Source: Gymnothorax reevesii (taxonomy: Eukaryota; Chordata; Actinopteri; Anguilliformes; Muraenidae). Taken from it: a stretch of 64,000 nucleotides of DNA. The position numbers and the translations under genes were made by a program. Under the pieces are notes generated by a model. The model was not told where the DNA came from and made no database searches. It saw only the letters and a list, made by a program, of their open reading frames with translations. The stretch is taken from assembly GCA_029721435.1 (NCBI GenBank), contig CM056583.1, positions 91,617,620 through 91,681,619 on the forward strand, in the 5' to 3' direction. Positions 34,580 to 44,811 of the stretch are shown piece after piece (position 1 is the stretch's first letter; every line of letters starts with the position of its first letter).

Positions 34580-34765
34580 TAAGTAGGTGGATCACTTGAA
34601 ACAAACTGCCTTACTTATTTGTTTATTTTTTCATTTGTTTCAGATATTGGCTGACCGCGGCTTTACTCTGAAGGACGACTTCGCTCTGATTGGTGCCTCT
34701 CTGCTCACCCCAGCCTTTACCCGCGGCCGCAAACAGCTTCAATTCCAACGTTTGGATTCATATTG

Positions 34766-35983
34766 GTAAGTATACTTATGAAAAACATGAACTATCCATA
34801 CAAAACAAAAACCATGCACCATATTTGAGTCCAGCATTTTGGCCAAATGCCAGTACCAGTTCCTAATTGCAGAGAATATTAATTGTCTCCTGCAGTGGGA
34901 CTAACATGTTCTGTCTTCTCACTACCCACTGGTAGATGCAGACATAAAATACAATGCTTTTTAAAATACACTGGAAAAATAAGAAAACTACTTCAACTTA
35001 TATTATCTAAAACGTTATATTTATTTCATGTAACATTTTCATCATGATCAGATGTTGAACTTGTAAAAAACTATGTGAAGACAAAACAAGGATAACCAAA
35101 AAAATAAGGAAATGAAGCAAAATTAAGCAAACATGCATCTTACAGGAGATGACGTAAGTATTACATGTCTGTTAAAGAGGAGGTAGAAGTGAATACTTAT
35201 TTAGTCTTGCCCCTTCATTATACTAATCAATAAACTTAATGTTAATCTTTACAACTTTCAAATGAAAAAGTTAAAATGCATCCTACTAAGCCTTATGAAG
35301 ATGAGCGAAGTATCAGGGCAAAGCTAGACTATCTTCTGTAAGAAAACAAAGAAGAAGAAATAGTTTTGGGACTATTGATGATAAAGATCAGCTTTAAATT
35401 TTTTTATAAATTGTAAGATTCTAGGCTTCCCAAAACACTTTGTTATTTACTCTCAGAGCCTACTGACCAAAATATGAATACACCACCAAAACATATATTG
35501 GCACATGGCCTAAATACATCGTTTCAAAAAATTTATACATTTATTCACTGTTACTGTGATTCAACAATCACAGGTTTTTTTCACTGGGCGTTTCTATCTT
35601 TTTGTCGAATACGGTATGGTCACACAAAGGTAGTGCACGATGCCGCAGCAGAACAGGTCAGGTTCCCATATCCTAACCATATGATGTACTACTCACTGAA
35701 GGTTTAAGCTCAGAATTGTCTCAAGGAAGCTGAATCCAAAGCAATTGAACTTTGTTCAATGTCTCTGAAGACAAACATGGACTGATGACGCCCCTTAGAT
35801 GAGACGCAAAAGATCTACAAAGACATTTCACAAAGTCCAGCTGATGCCGATTCAATTTCCATAAGATACCTACTGTATGACCCAGAGGTATGAGAACTTT
35901 CACAGACAAGCTCAGAATTGGCAAAAAATTAAAAAAGCGTGTCCTGGCATTTCTTTGTTGCATTCTTCACATGGTTAATATGG
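34766..35983. other. Non-coding stretch after the THAP/DDE gene
   Basis: AT-rich. No further exon of the upstream pseudogene and no other gene recognised. Confidence 0.45.
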
Positions 35984-36558
35984 ACTTATACCATGATCTG
36001 GGTGAATCCGTTATTCTGAATGGCTGGCAGGTATGCATTAAACCCGTGGAATCGCACAGGTAGTTCGGCTACGGTAGTTTCACCATTCGAAATTCATCCA
36101 CTAGCCAACTTGTAACCATAGCAATGTTAGAGCTGATATTTGACTGGGTACAACGGAAACCTAGCTGCTCATTTATCTCCAGTAAATTTAGCGGCGTCAT
36201 ATAACCGCCCCGCAGGACGCAACTTAACTATAGGTACTCGAGCGATAATGACCGTAAATATTGTAGCAGCAGAGTAATCAGGCGTTATTCATTAAACGAT
36301 TGTAACTGTGTTCGGTTACAAATGAAGCTGACTTGTCCACTTCATGTATCAGCGACTGCTGACAGTTCACTCGCTACGTGCTGTGACAGCAGACTGACTT
36401 CAGCTCGCTGACTGCGGAAACCGTCATAAGTTCATTGTAATTGTGGGTAGCAAGTTAGCTACAGTCTGCATAATCGCGCATAATTTTGGGTTATGCATAA
36501 TCTCCGTTTCAGATTAATGCTGCGATTTGATATTGCTGGAAAATGACCATGGTATAAG
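35984..36558. mobile_element. Possible TIR element with CTTATACCATG ends
   Basis: CTTATACCATG at 35984-35994 is exactly mirrored by CATGGTATAAG at 36548-36558. GCATTAAA followed by a GTGGAATxCAC-type stretch also appears near both ends (about 36035, and again in the hairpin at 36560-36667). There is no coding capacity and no clear target duplication, so this is tentative. Confidence 0.4.
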
Positions 36559-36559
36559 C

Positions 36560-36667
36560 GGGATAATCAACTCGAAGGCGAGCATATCACGGTTTTAATG
36601 CACTTAGCAGAGGCCTCCGCGTCGTGCATTAAAGCTGTGGAATGCACACCTTCTCGTTAATTATCCC
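36560..36667. repeat. 108-bp imperfect palindrome (foldback)
   Basis: GGGATAATCAACTCG at the left is mirrored by CGTTAATTATCCC at the right, and TTTTAATGCAC by GTGCATTAAA in the middle. Arms are about 44 bp around a loop of about 18 bp (TTAGCAGAGGCCTCCGCG). A foldback MITE or one end of a larger element would explain it. Confidence 0.7.
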
Positions 36668-37070
36668 TTACATACAACTGTTAAAATATCTTTTCTTCCA
36701 GAACAAGTAATTGGCCTTCTGAAGGGGAGGTTCCATATCCAACGGGTGACTTCCTCTCCAGTTAAGCAGGAGAATAGAGATGGCAACTGTTGATAAAACT
36801 GTACATGTGTGCGCAGCTTTGGTGAACATGTCCGGAAGTGTGGTGGTCAACAAAAATAGAGTGGGGATGAGATGGAGTGGAGTTTTATTAGGTCCCACAG
36901 CCAAGCAGCGCGGGATCGATGGTGTCGGGCTCCGTCCGTGCCTGCATGCGTGTGTACGTGCGTCCGTCAACACATTTTCTTTATTCTGGCTGTGCGTGAA
37001 AGAGGGCATTTTAGCTTTGTATGAAAACGACAACAAATTCAGTAATGAATCTTGCAGCATGAAACGATAT
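36668..37070. other. Non-coding or 5' part of the LINE
   Basis: No motif recognised. It may include the LINE's untranslated leader or ORF1 remains. Confidence 0.3.
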
Positions 37071-37825
37071 GAATCCTTTGTAATCAGCCATTGGAACATC
37101 CAGGGGTTGAGATCGTCAGCCTTTAGACTAAAAAGTAGTAACTCCGAGTTAATTACTGTAATGAACTGAAAAACTCTGACATTATAATCCTGATGGAGAC
37201 ATGGGACAGAGAAGACCTGCCCACCGGTTGTCCTCAAGGCTATGGGGAGCGTGTAGCCAATTCAGGAAAATTTCCAGGAGTAAAACAAGGTAGATGCTCT
37301 TGGGGGATACTTAATTGGTTTAAAGCTGAATACGCTGATTGCATTAAACTCATTAAAGAAAGTGAAAATTATATTTGGCTTCTGTTAAAAAAAGAACTGG
37401 CCTCTAATACCCAAAATATATTTCTATGTACAATCTATATCCCTCCAGCAGAATGTCCCTACTTTAAAGAACAAACGAAGACAATAGCCATTTCCAGACG
37501 CAGAGAAACATTTGAATCATAGGCGATCTGAACGCACGCACTGCAGAGGAATCAGATATAATTTGCACAAAGGGAGATAAATGCATAAATAACAAAACTA
37601 GTACCAGTCTAACTCTTCCCCTGAGGAATAATTATGATACCGTCACCAACAGAAATGGAAAAGAACTACTGCAGCTCTGCCGGGCCCTCAGTCTGTACAT
37701 AGTCAACGATCGCTTCAGAGGGGACTCATTTGGTTGTTAAACCTACAGCTCTTCTCTCTGCAGTAGCACAGTACACTATGCACCCACACGGAAAGTTATA
37801 AACGTATAGGTTTTAATATACGGCC

Positions 37826-38578
37826 TGTTACAACCCCCACAGGCCTAGGGGTGCAGGGGGGGTAGGTAACTGGATGTTAAAAATTGGTAAGAACCGGGAG
37901 ATGTTCAGGGTGTAGTGATTGAGTCGAAATAATAATACAAGGGGGACAAAGTAGCAACTCAGTGCACAAAGGTTTACTGTGGTGTAAGATAGACTTAAGA
38001 AAACAGGAACAAACAAGACAATACAGACTCACAACCAAGGTCAAGGGACGCTGGATGTTGCCAAAAAAACAGCAAAAACAAACTAGCTAAGATAGACCAA
38101 TCTAACCTAGTGCATCAAGTACACAAAACAAAAGCCTACCTACACTAACTAGCATTATAAGTACAGTGGTTGGCAACCACCCCTAAAGGCTAGTGGGTCT
38201 ATACATTGCAAATCCTACAGGCATATGTACAGGAGCCCCCAGTCTTACCTGTCCCAGGACCTGGAAGTGAACACAAAGCAAACAAAATACAGTCAAATGA
38301 ATAAGGGGTAACAAAGACAAAATGAAGATACGGGCAGTTCGCACTAACACAACAAAATCAAAACAAGGCAAAACTGCAGAATAGCAAACAATTCAGGATT
38401 TTAAACACTGTGGTAGATCCAGGTTGGTTGACTGTTGGATGACATGGAAGCTTTGGATTGGTTGAAGTGGAACTGGGAAGGCTGTGGTTGGTGGAGGCGG
38501 GACTTGGATGATGAAGATTGACAGGTGGCACACAGTGGCAGATAAGGGCAAGCAGTCAGACATGCATAGCACGTAACA
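37826..38578. mobile_element. Solo LTR (753 bp) with 5-bp target duplication
   Basis: Termini TGTTACAACC...ACGTAACA (TGTTAC/GTAACA inverted ends), flanked by CGGCC on both sides (37821-37825 and 38579-38583). There is no coding sequence. Length, termini and 5-bp duplication fit an LTR left after recombination between two LTRs. Orientation is not decided; the minus strand (ending GGGGGTTGTAACA) resembles fish gypsy LTRs. Confidence 0.85.
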
Positions 38579-38656
38579 CGGCCACATATAGGTTTTGCAT
38601 ATATGCGACATAGATAAAATTGGCCATTTTCATATATGATAGGTAGCCTACATATA

Positions 38657-39210
38657 CAGTATCTCACAAAAGTGAGTACACCCCTCACATTTTGACAATT
38701 AATTTATTATATCTTTTCAAGGGACAATGCTACAGAAGTGAAAATTTTATATATTCTAGAGTAGTCATGGTACAACATGTGCAGCAGTGTAGATTTACTG
38801 CACTGTCCAAATACCTGAACAAACAGTCACTATTTCCAAAATGGATAGCAACAAAAGTGAGTACACACCCCAATTGATAATGGTCAACCAAGCATTGAGA
38901 CACAACTTGTTCATCATGTTCATGCTTTTGTCTGTTTGACTGGGCCATATGAGGTTGTGTAACATGTTGAAGGGTTAAATTGTGGTGCTTTGGGTGCGAT
39001 GCTCTCATTCTGGTCACTGTAGGGTCAACATGGCACCTCATGGGAGAGAACTCTCTGAGGATCTGAAAAAGAGAATTGTTGCTCTCCACAAAGATGGTCT
39101 AAGCTACAAGAAGATCTGTGAAACCATGAAACTGAGCTAGAGCACGATGGCCAAGGTTATCCAGCGGTTTTCCAGGACGAGTTCTGCTTGGAACAGGCCT
39201 CGTCAGGGTC
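38657..39210 (+). mobile_element. Tc1-like transposon fragment C (5' end)
   Basis: Starts after TA with CAGTATCTCACAAAAGTGAG, a terminal sequence seen in many fish Tc1 elements, with an inner AAAAGTGAGTACAC direct repeat at about 38852. It carries the transposase N-terminus from ATG 39030 (MAPHGRELSEDLKKRI, then HKDGLSYKKICETMKLS, then TAG). The sequence breaks off at about 39210, so the rest of the gene and the right end are lost. Confidence 0.85.
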
Positions 39211-40369
39211 AAATGTGATGCCAATTTCACATGTTCGCATGCGGTTAATAAGTTATTGCGTGAAATTCTTGTTATTTCTGTCAGGGACTTTGGACTAATA
39301 TGCAGATATTACTCTGAGAATAAAAATATGAGATAGGCATCATGTATGACAGTTGCAAAAGTGAGATATGAGCTATAAAATAGGTATGACAAACAGAACC
39401 TGCCACTGGGTATATGAGTTATATTGGAGACATATACCTTGTATGTACATATAGGCCTATATATGTGGAAATAAAGAAGTGATATAGGAGACTTATATGC
39501 CCTCTATAAGCACATATATGTACCTGAATTTGGCCTATATGCGCTTATATGCTGTATGTATGTGGCATATAGGTTGCATATATACGCATATACAGTATGT
39601 TCATATAGATGTGGGCAGTCACAGATTTGGACCCTTTTTCTTTTAGAGCATTCACAGTCAAGCAACAAACCCCTTTGTTGGACCATAACCAGATTAAGAT
39701 ATACCTAAAAACAGCACAACTTCATCAACAATGCCCTAATGCCAGTAAACTATCCTATAAGGACTCAGCACAGATAGGACCTAAACGGATGACCTGAATA
39801 TCATTTCTGTTAGAAACAGCCACAGAGTCCAAGAGCATTTAAACTCATTCCTGGCCAGCGCTTACGCACACTGAAAGAGTAAACACAGCCACAAAACACC
39901 TCAACACCATTTTTAATCATGCGGCACAACAATCTGAATGCAAAAACATGAGGAGAAAACTGAGACAATTATACAACCAAAAGCACAGAGCTCCAGAGGA
40001 TCAGGGCCTGCGTATTCGTTACGGCGACGCACTTAAAAAATATAAATAGACTCTGAGAACGAAAAGGGAACAGCACTTGAAGAACCTGGTCAACTCAATT
40101 GAAGAATCAATTAACTCAAATAGTTTCTGGGACCACTGGAAGATATTAAACAAACAAAATAATAATAGCAAAAATGAATTGGCCATTCAAGATGGAGATG
40201 TATGGATAAAGCACTTCATAGCACCTCATGTTTCACATGGTCCTTTGTATATTTATTGTATATATTTTATTCATATGTTCTACTGTTGTCCTGTTTGTGT
40301 TAATATGCTTTGGCAACATGGTATTGCATGCAGTCATGCCGATAAAGCCTGATGAATTGAGAGGGGGAG

Positions 40370-40372
<3 letters not shown>

Positions 40373-40404
<32 letters not shown>
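40373..40404. repeat. (GA)n microsatellite
   Basis: A pure GA run that looks like the expanded tail of the LINE's 3' end. Confidence 0.9.
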
Positions 40405-40407
<3 letters not shown>

Positions 40408-41100
40408 GGCAAAAAGAGGTCATGAAAGAGGGTATAAATCAGTGAGTATGTGGGGGAGGGTTTCGTTGGCGGTTTGATGCAATAACAGTTTGATGACATT
40501 GCACCAAATATTCAGGGAAGGCGTGAAATGGTCAAAGGATCGTTTGACCTAAAGGGTTAAATTCAAGGTCACCATGATCACACAAAAAAATAGAAAGCAT
40601 TGTATGGTCAAAAAAAATTATATTTTGTGAAACCATGAAAACCATTCCATGAATTTTCAGTTTATCTAATTAGGATAAACTTTTCAAGGTCAAAGTTGTT
40701 TTCACAATCCAAAAATCCTGTTCTCTGTGCCCACACACATCATTCATTAATGAAGCGTCTTGTCCTTATATCTTATATATATATTTTTATTTATTTATTT
40801 GCCATTCTAATGCTGCTCTGGTCCCCAAACTTGTTCCACGCAGTCAGGGGTTTTTAAATACGCTCAGGAGACTGCAGCACTGTAGTCAAAGATCAGCGCC
40901 TACTAACAGACTTATTTGTCTTTTCACAGAACTGCTTACAGAAGCTGCTCTAAAGCGACGGGGATTCTATTGAAAATGCTAATTTCATCTCATTTGCCTT
41001 TTCTGTTGGTTAATCTCCTGCCTGCTCTTGTTAATGAGCTATGCTTGAAGCAGCCTGCCAAAAACAAAGATCTGTTGATGACTGGTGCATTACCTCGGTG
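40405..41100. other. Non-coding stretch, CNE-like portion
   Basis: No gene recognised. About 40880-41095 is complex sequence with TTAATGAG, AAATGCTAATTT and GGTTAATCTCC words, again resembling conserved regulatory DNA, but untested. Confidence 0.25.
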
Positions 41101-41265
41101 AGGTGTGTGCGTGTGGGTGTGTAGAGAAGGCTGTGGGTGGTGTGTGGGTGTGTAAAGAAGGCTGTGGGTGGTGTGTGGGTGTGTAGAGAAGGCTGTGGGT
41201 GGTGTGTGGGGTGGTTGTGTAGAGAAGGCTGTGGATGGTGTGAGGGTGTGGGTGTGCGAATGGAT
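41101..41265. repeat. 31-bp minisatellite, ~5 units
   Basis: GAGAAGGCTGTGGGTGGTGTG recurs with a 31-bp period at about 41124, 41155 and 41186. A further, slightly longer unit begins at about 41221. Confidence 0.85.
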
Positions 41266-41880
41266 ACCGCAGTTTGTCCACCACATTTAGGCTTCACAGA
41301 AAATGGGCTTCTTCCAAAATTGAGTCCAACAGAAACTGACGAATTAAAGAAGCTGGTGGGTGTCCTTGATCTAATTTGCCTGGGAAGCTGTTCAACAAGT
41401 AAGTTATGTAATGAATAATGGTTATTCAAGGGCAGAATCATTTCAGAAATGAAGTTTTTGAGTATGCCTGCCAAATGCACAGTATATACACTCATAAACA
41501 TAAAGGCTCAATGCAAACTCAATAGTGTTATTGCCTGGTTGCCATTTAAGGGCGTTGAGCACTTGGAACAGAGAATAACAGGAAGTGATGCAATGAGGAA
41601 GTGAACGGGTAAGTCCCAGAGAGCAGCTCTGGCTGGACCCAAGTATCTCTGCTCCAATCTGTCCAAATCAGAAGTTTTGCATTGAGATTTTTGGGCACCC
41701 CATCAATGGAGCAATTTCTCCATTCCACACCAGGAAATGACATCATCCCTGTCGGGAGAGTCTCAGCTGATGACATCATCTTGGGAGGGAGGTTGTGTGA
41801 GCAGCTGGGCCATTTGCAGCAGGTCCACTGCGCATTACCATCTGCCCTGCGCCATCCTCACACAATCTGCTGCCCCCTTG
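41266..41880. other. Non-coding stretch
   Basis: Nothing recognised apart from short open frames without motifs. Confidence 0.4.
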
Positions 41881-41887
41881 GGAGTAA

Positions 41888-41950
41888 CTGTGCAGTGCAG
41901 ATGCATTACAGTGGACTGACTGTGCAGTGCAGCTGGGTTATGGTGGAGTA
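41888..41950. repeat. Outlying units of the 28-bp satellite
   Basis: GTGCAGTGCAGATGCATTAC, then AGTGGACTGACTGTGCAGTG, then CAGCTGGGTTATGGTGGAGT are two diverged units of the satellite that fills 48.2-51.8 kb. Another unit lies at 45721-45744. They appear to be fossils of a longer array. Confidence 0.75.
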
Positions 41951-42413
41951 ACCCCTAAATTCCATGGAGAGCGTCTTGGCTGCGTTACTGTCGCGTCACA
42001 GTCGCTGAAGGTGATAACAGCCATTGGAGACAATGGTTGTGATTCCACCAGCCGCACCTTAGCACGTCTCTGCAGCGTCCTAGAAGCGGCTTGCTGCGCT
42101 GCTCCACCGAGAATACGCGCCGAGTCTATTTTTGGTGCAGGCGGGCCGCAATCGCGCTGATGCGAATATAGCCGGGATACGTTTCTCCAGTTCGACCATC
42201 TAGTCATTGGATCCAATTACGTTAGTATTTGTGCTCAGGGAAGTCACGCACCAGATCTTTCTAGCCTCCGTTGCAGACGTCTTATGGTGTTCGGTTAATT
42301 TCCTTCACCTCATAACGTCTGCGCACTCGAGCGAGGTTTTGTGTTTCACCAATCAGAAACTGGCTCCTAAAATCCAGGAGCTAATTATATATGCAGAAAC
42401 AGATAAAGCCGAA
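41951..42413. other. CpG-rich lead-in to helicase fragment
   Basis: GC-richer than its surroundings, with CGCGCCGAG and GCTGCGCTGC. The stretch TTGCTGCGCTGC...TCCACCGAG...CTATTTT at about 42091-42135 is matched in inverted orientation at about 45655-45735, suggesting element ends. No gene recognised. Confidence 0.35.
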
Positions 42414-42710
42414 ATGGCGGACGGTGGCGAACATGTTTTCTCTCGAGCTTTGGAGAAAATCTGCAAAACCTTCAATATTGAAAATATGAATAGCTTACAA
42501 GAACAAGCAATGAACAACTTAGTTATCCAGAGGAAAGATGTCTACGTAAATTTGCCTACAGGATTTGGCAAATCGCTCATATACCAAGCTCTTCCAATCC
42601 TCGGGGAAGTGTTTTCTAATCAAGAATCGCCTATTGTTATTGTTGTTTCTCCTCTTGTTAACCTTATGAAGGATCAAGTCAATCTTCTCAGTTTTCAGTC
42701 ATTTTCATGA
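42414..42710 (+). pseudogene. RecQ-type helicase N-terminal fragment
   Basis: From ATG 42414 (GAAATGG context) the 98-residue frame shows FNIENMNSLQEQAMNNL (RecQ-like Q-motif region), motif I PTGFGKSLIYQ (Walker A) and motif Ia VVSPLVNLMKDQV, then diverges and stops. It covers only the first third of a helicase core; the DEAH box and later motifs were not found. It may be a first exon or a truncated copy. RecQ-type enzymes unwind DNA 3'-5' with ATP. Harbinger fragments follow 0.8-1.6 kb downstream, so it may have been carried by a transposon. That link is inference. Confidence 0.7.
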
Positions 42711-43530
42711 TTAACAGAAGGTTCACTCCGAGAGCGCTCCACACTTAACAGGTGCTGCTTGTTCTCTCCGATTAAGTAAGACAGCAATCATTCATCTGGA
42801 CGCGTATTTGCTGTATTTAAATCAACGTTATTCAAAATTGCAAACCTGTCGATCCTCACGCACATAGCTCATTTCTGTACTGAATTTAGCCCATGATTTC
42901 ATCGCTGTTAGATCGCATATGGAGAGAAACCGTGTCTTCAGTTGCCAGTTACGATAATTGGAAAACGCGTCAGTAAAGGAAGATGATTGAGAACTAGCCA
43001 GGACTAATTGTTGTCATAAAGCACATGTCTGTGTCCCCCCCAGTTCCTAGTTCTATCTGCGCCCCTGATTATGTCCCATTTGATTTGAGCGACACATTCA
43101 CTTGAACTTGTGTCTAATACTTTATTATAATCAATTATCCCATTTACTGATAATGATTCTTCCCATGTCGGCTATTCTTTATAGGCTAAAATTGATTAAC
43201 AAATGGGTAGTGCTTTGGTATTGGCCAGGGTAGGGCTCAATCTAGAGTAGCCTATTTAATAATATCTTTATTTACACATTAAAATACACATTATTATCAA
43301 TGGTGAAAAAATTACAAAGACATGAGTTAGTTAATGCAGATATCCTCAATTAGAAAATCAATCTCCCCACTCGTGAGAATATCACAACTTTTTAGATGAT
43401 CACGAACATATAGGGCAGTCGCATTTGTTAATAGAACATGAAGACAATGATGGCGACGTCGAGCCAAAGCCGAAAACCAAATTTCACAGATGTTGGTGTT
43501 GTATGGCAAGCGAGCACTGAAGGCTGATCC
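42711..43530. other. Spacer
   Basis: AT-rich. A 60-codon minus-strand frame (43327-43509) reads EIWFSALARRRHHCLHVLL, which I cannot place. No other feature. Confidence 0.35.
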
Positions 43531-43553
43531 GAGGAATTAAGCTGCGAATCGTT

Positions 43554-43742
43554 CTGGATGTGCCTTCGGTGGGGAGATATAAGCGCAGTATCCCAGATTT
43601 AAAGCATAAATGGAGAGATCTGCGGGGCGCTGTAAAAGCCAGGCTCTCTGCACACCGGAGAAGTGTACAGGCAACAGGTGGTGAGCAACCATCATCCCCT
43701 GTGCATTTCACTGCTCTGAGGAGGAGGTGGCATCCACTCTGA
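43554..43742 (+). pseudogene. Myb/SANT-like protein fragment (Harbinger accessory gene)
   Basis: The frame contains KRSIPDLKHKWRDLRGAVKA followed by an ATGGG-like segment, the third-helix wording of the Myb_DNA-bind_5 family (NAIF1-like: R.(IV)P.(IL)K.KW.DL). In PIF/Harbinger transposons such a protein is the second gene and helps the transposase bind the ends. The N-terminal helices are missing, and the reading ends without the rest. Placement about 0.3 kb from the transposase fragment supports this. Confidence 0.5.
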
Positions 43743-44031
43743 CTGCAGTGGAAGCGCATGGAGAAGAACTTGGAGTGGATGCGGATGAAGGAGGGTTACG
43801 TAAAATAGCCATTTTTATCTGCCTATACTCAAAGTGTCACGGCGATAGATACTGGAAACAAGCTTAATGTGGTTTCAAATATGTATTGTAATTAATATAT
43901 ATTTTTTGGCATTTCAAACAGTTGCGCAGTACATGGGAGTCATGGGCCGAGCCAGGGAATTTGGCGCAGATGCTTAATATACGCGTATCATGATCACACA
44001 CAACCTGAACATTAATGCTGTGCCGAAGTCT

Positions 44032-44343
44032 TCAGTCTCTGTACATATTCTTATAAGTGGAAGGGGTTCTGATTGCAACATGAGTACAATCAATGGCTCC
44101 CACAACACTGGGGAACCTGGCGACCCGGTAGAACCCCCCCTTAACTCTCCGGGGAACTTTAAAGTGGTTGATGTGGTGCAGCATAGCGTCAACCAACTGT
44201 GTGTTGATTGACACAGACGCCTGTGATATGTGTTTGACATCACCAGCCACTCTCTGGAACGACCCAGATGCCAGGACCGACAGCGCAGTTGTGACCTTGA
44301 TGACCACCGGTATGTTTGTAATTGTTTGTAATGCGTTTGTCAT
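44032..44343 (-). pseudogene. PIF/Harbinger transposase fragment
   Basis: The minus-strand frame reads TALSVLASGSFQRVAGDVKHI and SQASVSINTQLVDAM, the HTH region of HARBI1-type transposases, then KGGFYRVARFPSVVGAIDCT and HVAIRTPS. The catalytic block GAIDCTH carries the first Asp. The remaining two acidic residues lie in the missing part. It is convergent with the Myb-like fragment on the plus strand. The protein would catalyse cut-and-paste transposition at TWA sites. It is truncated and so inactive. Confidence 0.85.
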
Positions 44344-44811
44344 TGAACTAATTGGAGAAGAGGCTGTTGCGTAATATCATATGATGATTTCGTTTGATAA
44401 TTTATTATGGTTATGAGAAATGTAGTTTAGAAATAAGGATGAACAATCGAATAGTGAATGTCTCAACCTTCACCATGTTAAATAAAATAAAATTAATGTT
44501 AAAATTCGATCGAGAACCGACATCAAACGCAATATTCCATTTCGCCTTATGTTGGCGCTTGACCTTAATACAGCCCTCAATAGCGCTTAACAGAAAAAGT
44601 GCATAAGCCAGGGGGAGAATACGCGTAAGTGTTATTTGCATGAGAAACGCCCGGAAACGCCCCGATTTCAGCCTTGCTCCGCCCCAAGCGCGTAACTGCC
44701 TTCAGGGTGGGTAACGCACAGATTTCAGTCGAGGGGAGAATACGTGTAGACTGAAAAGCGCGTAGCTACGTGCTTTTTTCGACTTGCGCGCATTGGAGAA
44801 TAGACCCCTTA

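Larger units (their letters stand above)
30917..34765 (+). pseudogene. Spliced THAP + DDE_Tnp_4 transposase-type gene, broken
   Basis: Four exons with good splice sites: 30917-31118 (donor GTAAAG), 31684-32484 (acceptor after a long T-tract and TTCTCAG; donor GTGAGT), 32586-32751 (donor GTGATA) and 34644-34765 (acceptor TTGTTTCAG; donor GTAAGT). Exon 1 gives the THAP finger (CCAPGCTSN; VCGKHF). Exon 2 gives HPDYVPSIF, a coiled coil (about 31980-32040), the HTH segment MTGLTWNVFLGL and LMFSRITHLIHWPER. Exon 3 resembles the first catalytic half. Exon 4 reads ILADRGFTLKDDFALIG with the second catalytic Asp. Joining exons 3 and 4 keeps the family wording. Stops and frameshifts lie in exons 1-3 (e.g. 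TGA after GKGKI), and the 3' end with the last acidic residue was not found. Intron 3 holds a Tc1 element. Relatives are PIF/Harbinger-like (IS4EU-type) transposases or domesticated genes. Confidence 0.78.
37785..39609. mobile_element. AT-rich insert in the LINE, itself carrying other inserts
   Basis: The LINE reading is interrupted between ...ACTATGCA and CAGTCACAG. The insert starts CCCACACGG and ends GATGTGGG (short CCCACA/TGTGGG inversion). Its own sequence is rich in CATATAGG/CATATATGC words, especially at 39400-39605. A solo LTR (37826-38578) and a Tc1 fragment (38657-39210) are nested in it. The superfamily is unknown. Confidence 0.5.
37075..40225 (+). pseudogene. LINE AP-endonuclease and linker remnant
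   Basis: First part: FVISHWNIQGLRSSAF (about 37078, the WNIQGL opening of AP-like endonucleases), then frame changes, KKELASNTQNIFLCTIYIPP (about 37388), a GDLNAR-like GDLNART (about 37518) and LCRALSLYIVNDRFRGDSFG (about 37675). Second part from about 39612: VTDLDPFSFRAF and PLLDHNQIKIYLK (SDHNQI motif), then NSNSFWDHWKILNKQ (about 40112). Several stops lie within both halves, and the RT domain is absent. The protein would nick target DNA for reverse transcription. Identification is by motif wording. Confidence 0.65.
37071..40370 (+). mobile_element. Non-LTR retrotransposon, broken and split by inserts
   Basis: Endonuclease coding (37071-37784) resumes at about 39608 after an inserted block of about 1.8 kb, followed by an endonuclease-RT linker to about 40225. 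The sequence then skips to a 3' end of the type GGCAACATGG...GTCATGCCGATAAAGCC at about 40308-40350, with a GA tail. The reverse transcriptase is missing. The 3' terminus style (GCTTTGGCAA...CATGCC.ATAAAGC) is common in fish LINEs. I do not assign the clade. Confidence 0.65.

Noticed and set aside
43327..43509. 60-codon minus-strand frame with EIWFSALARRRHHC
   Set aside because: It looks protein-like but I could not link it to a family or to the neighbouring Harbinger pieces.
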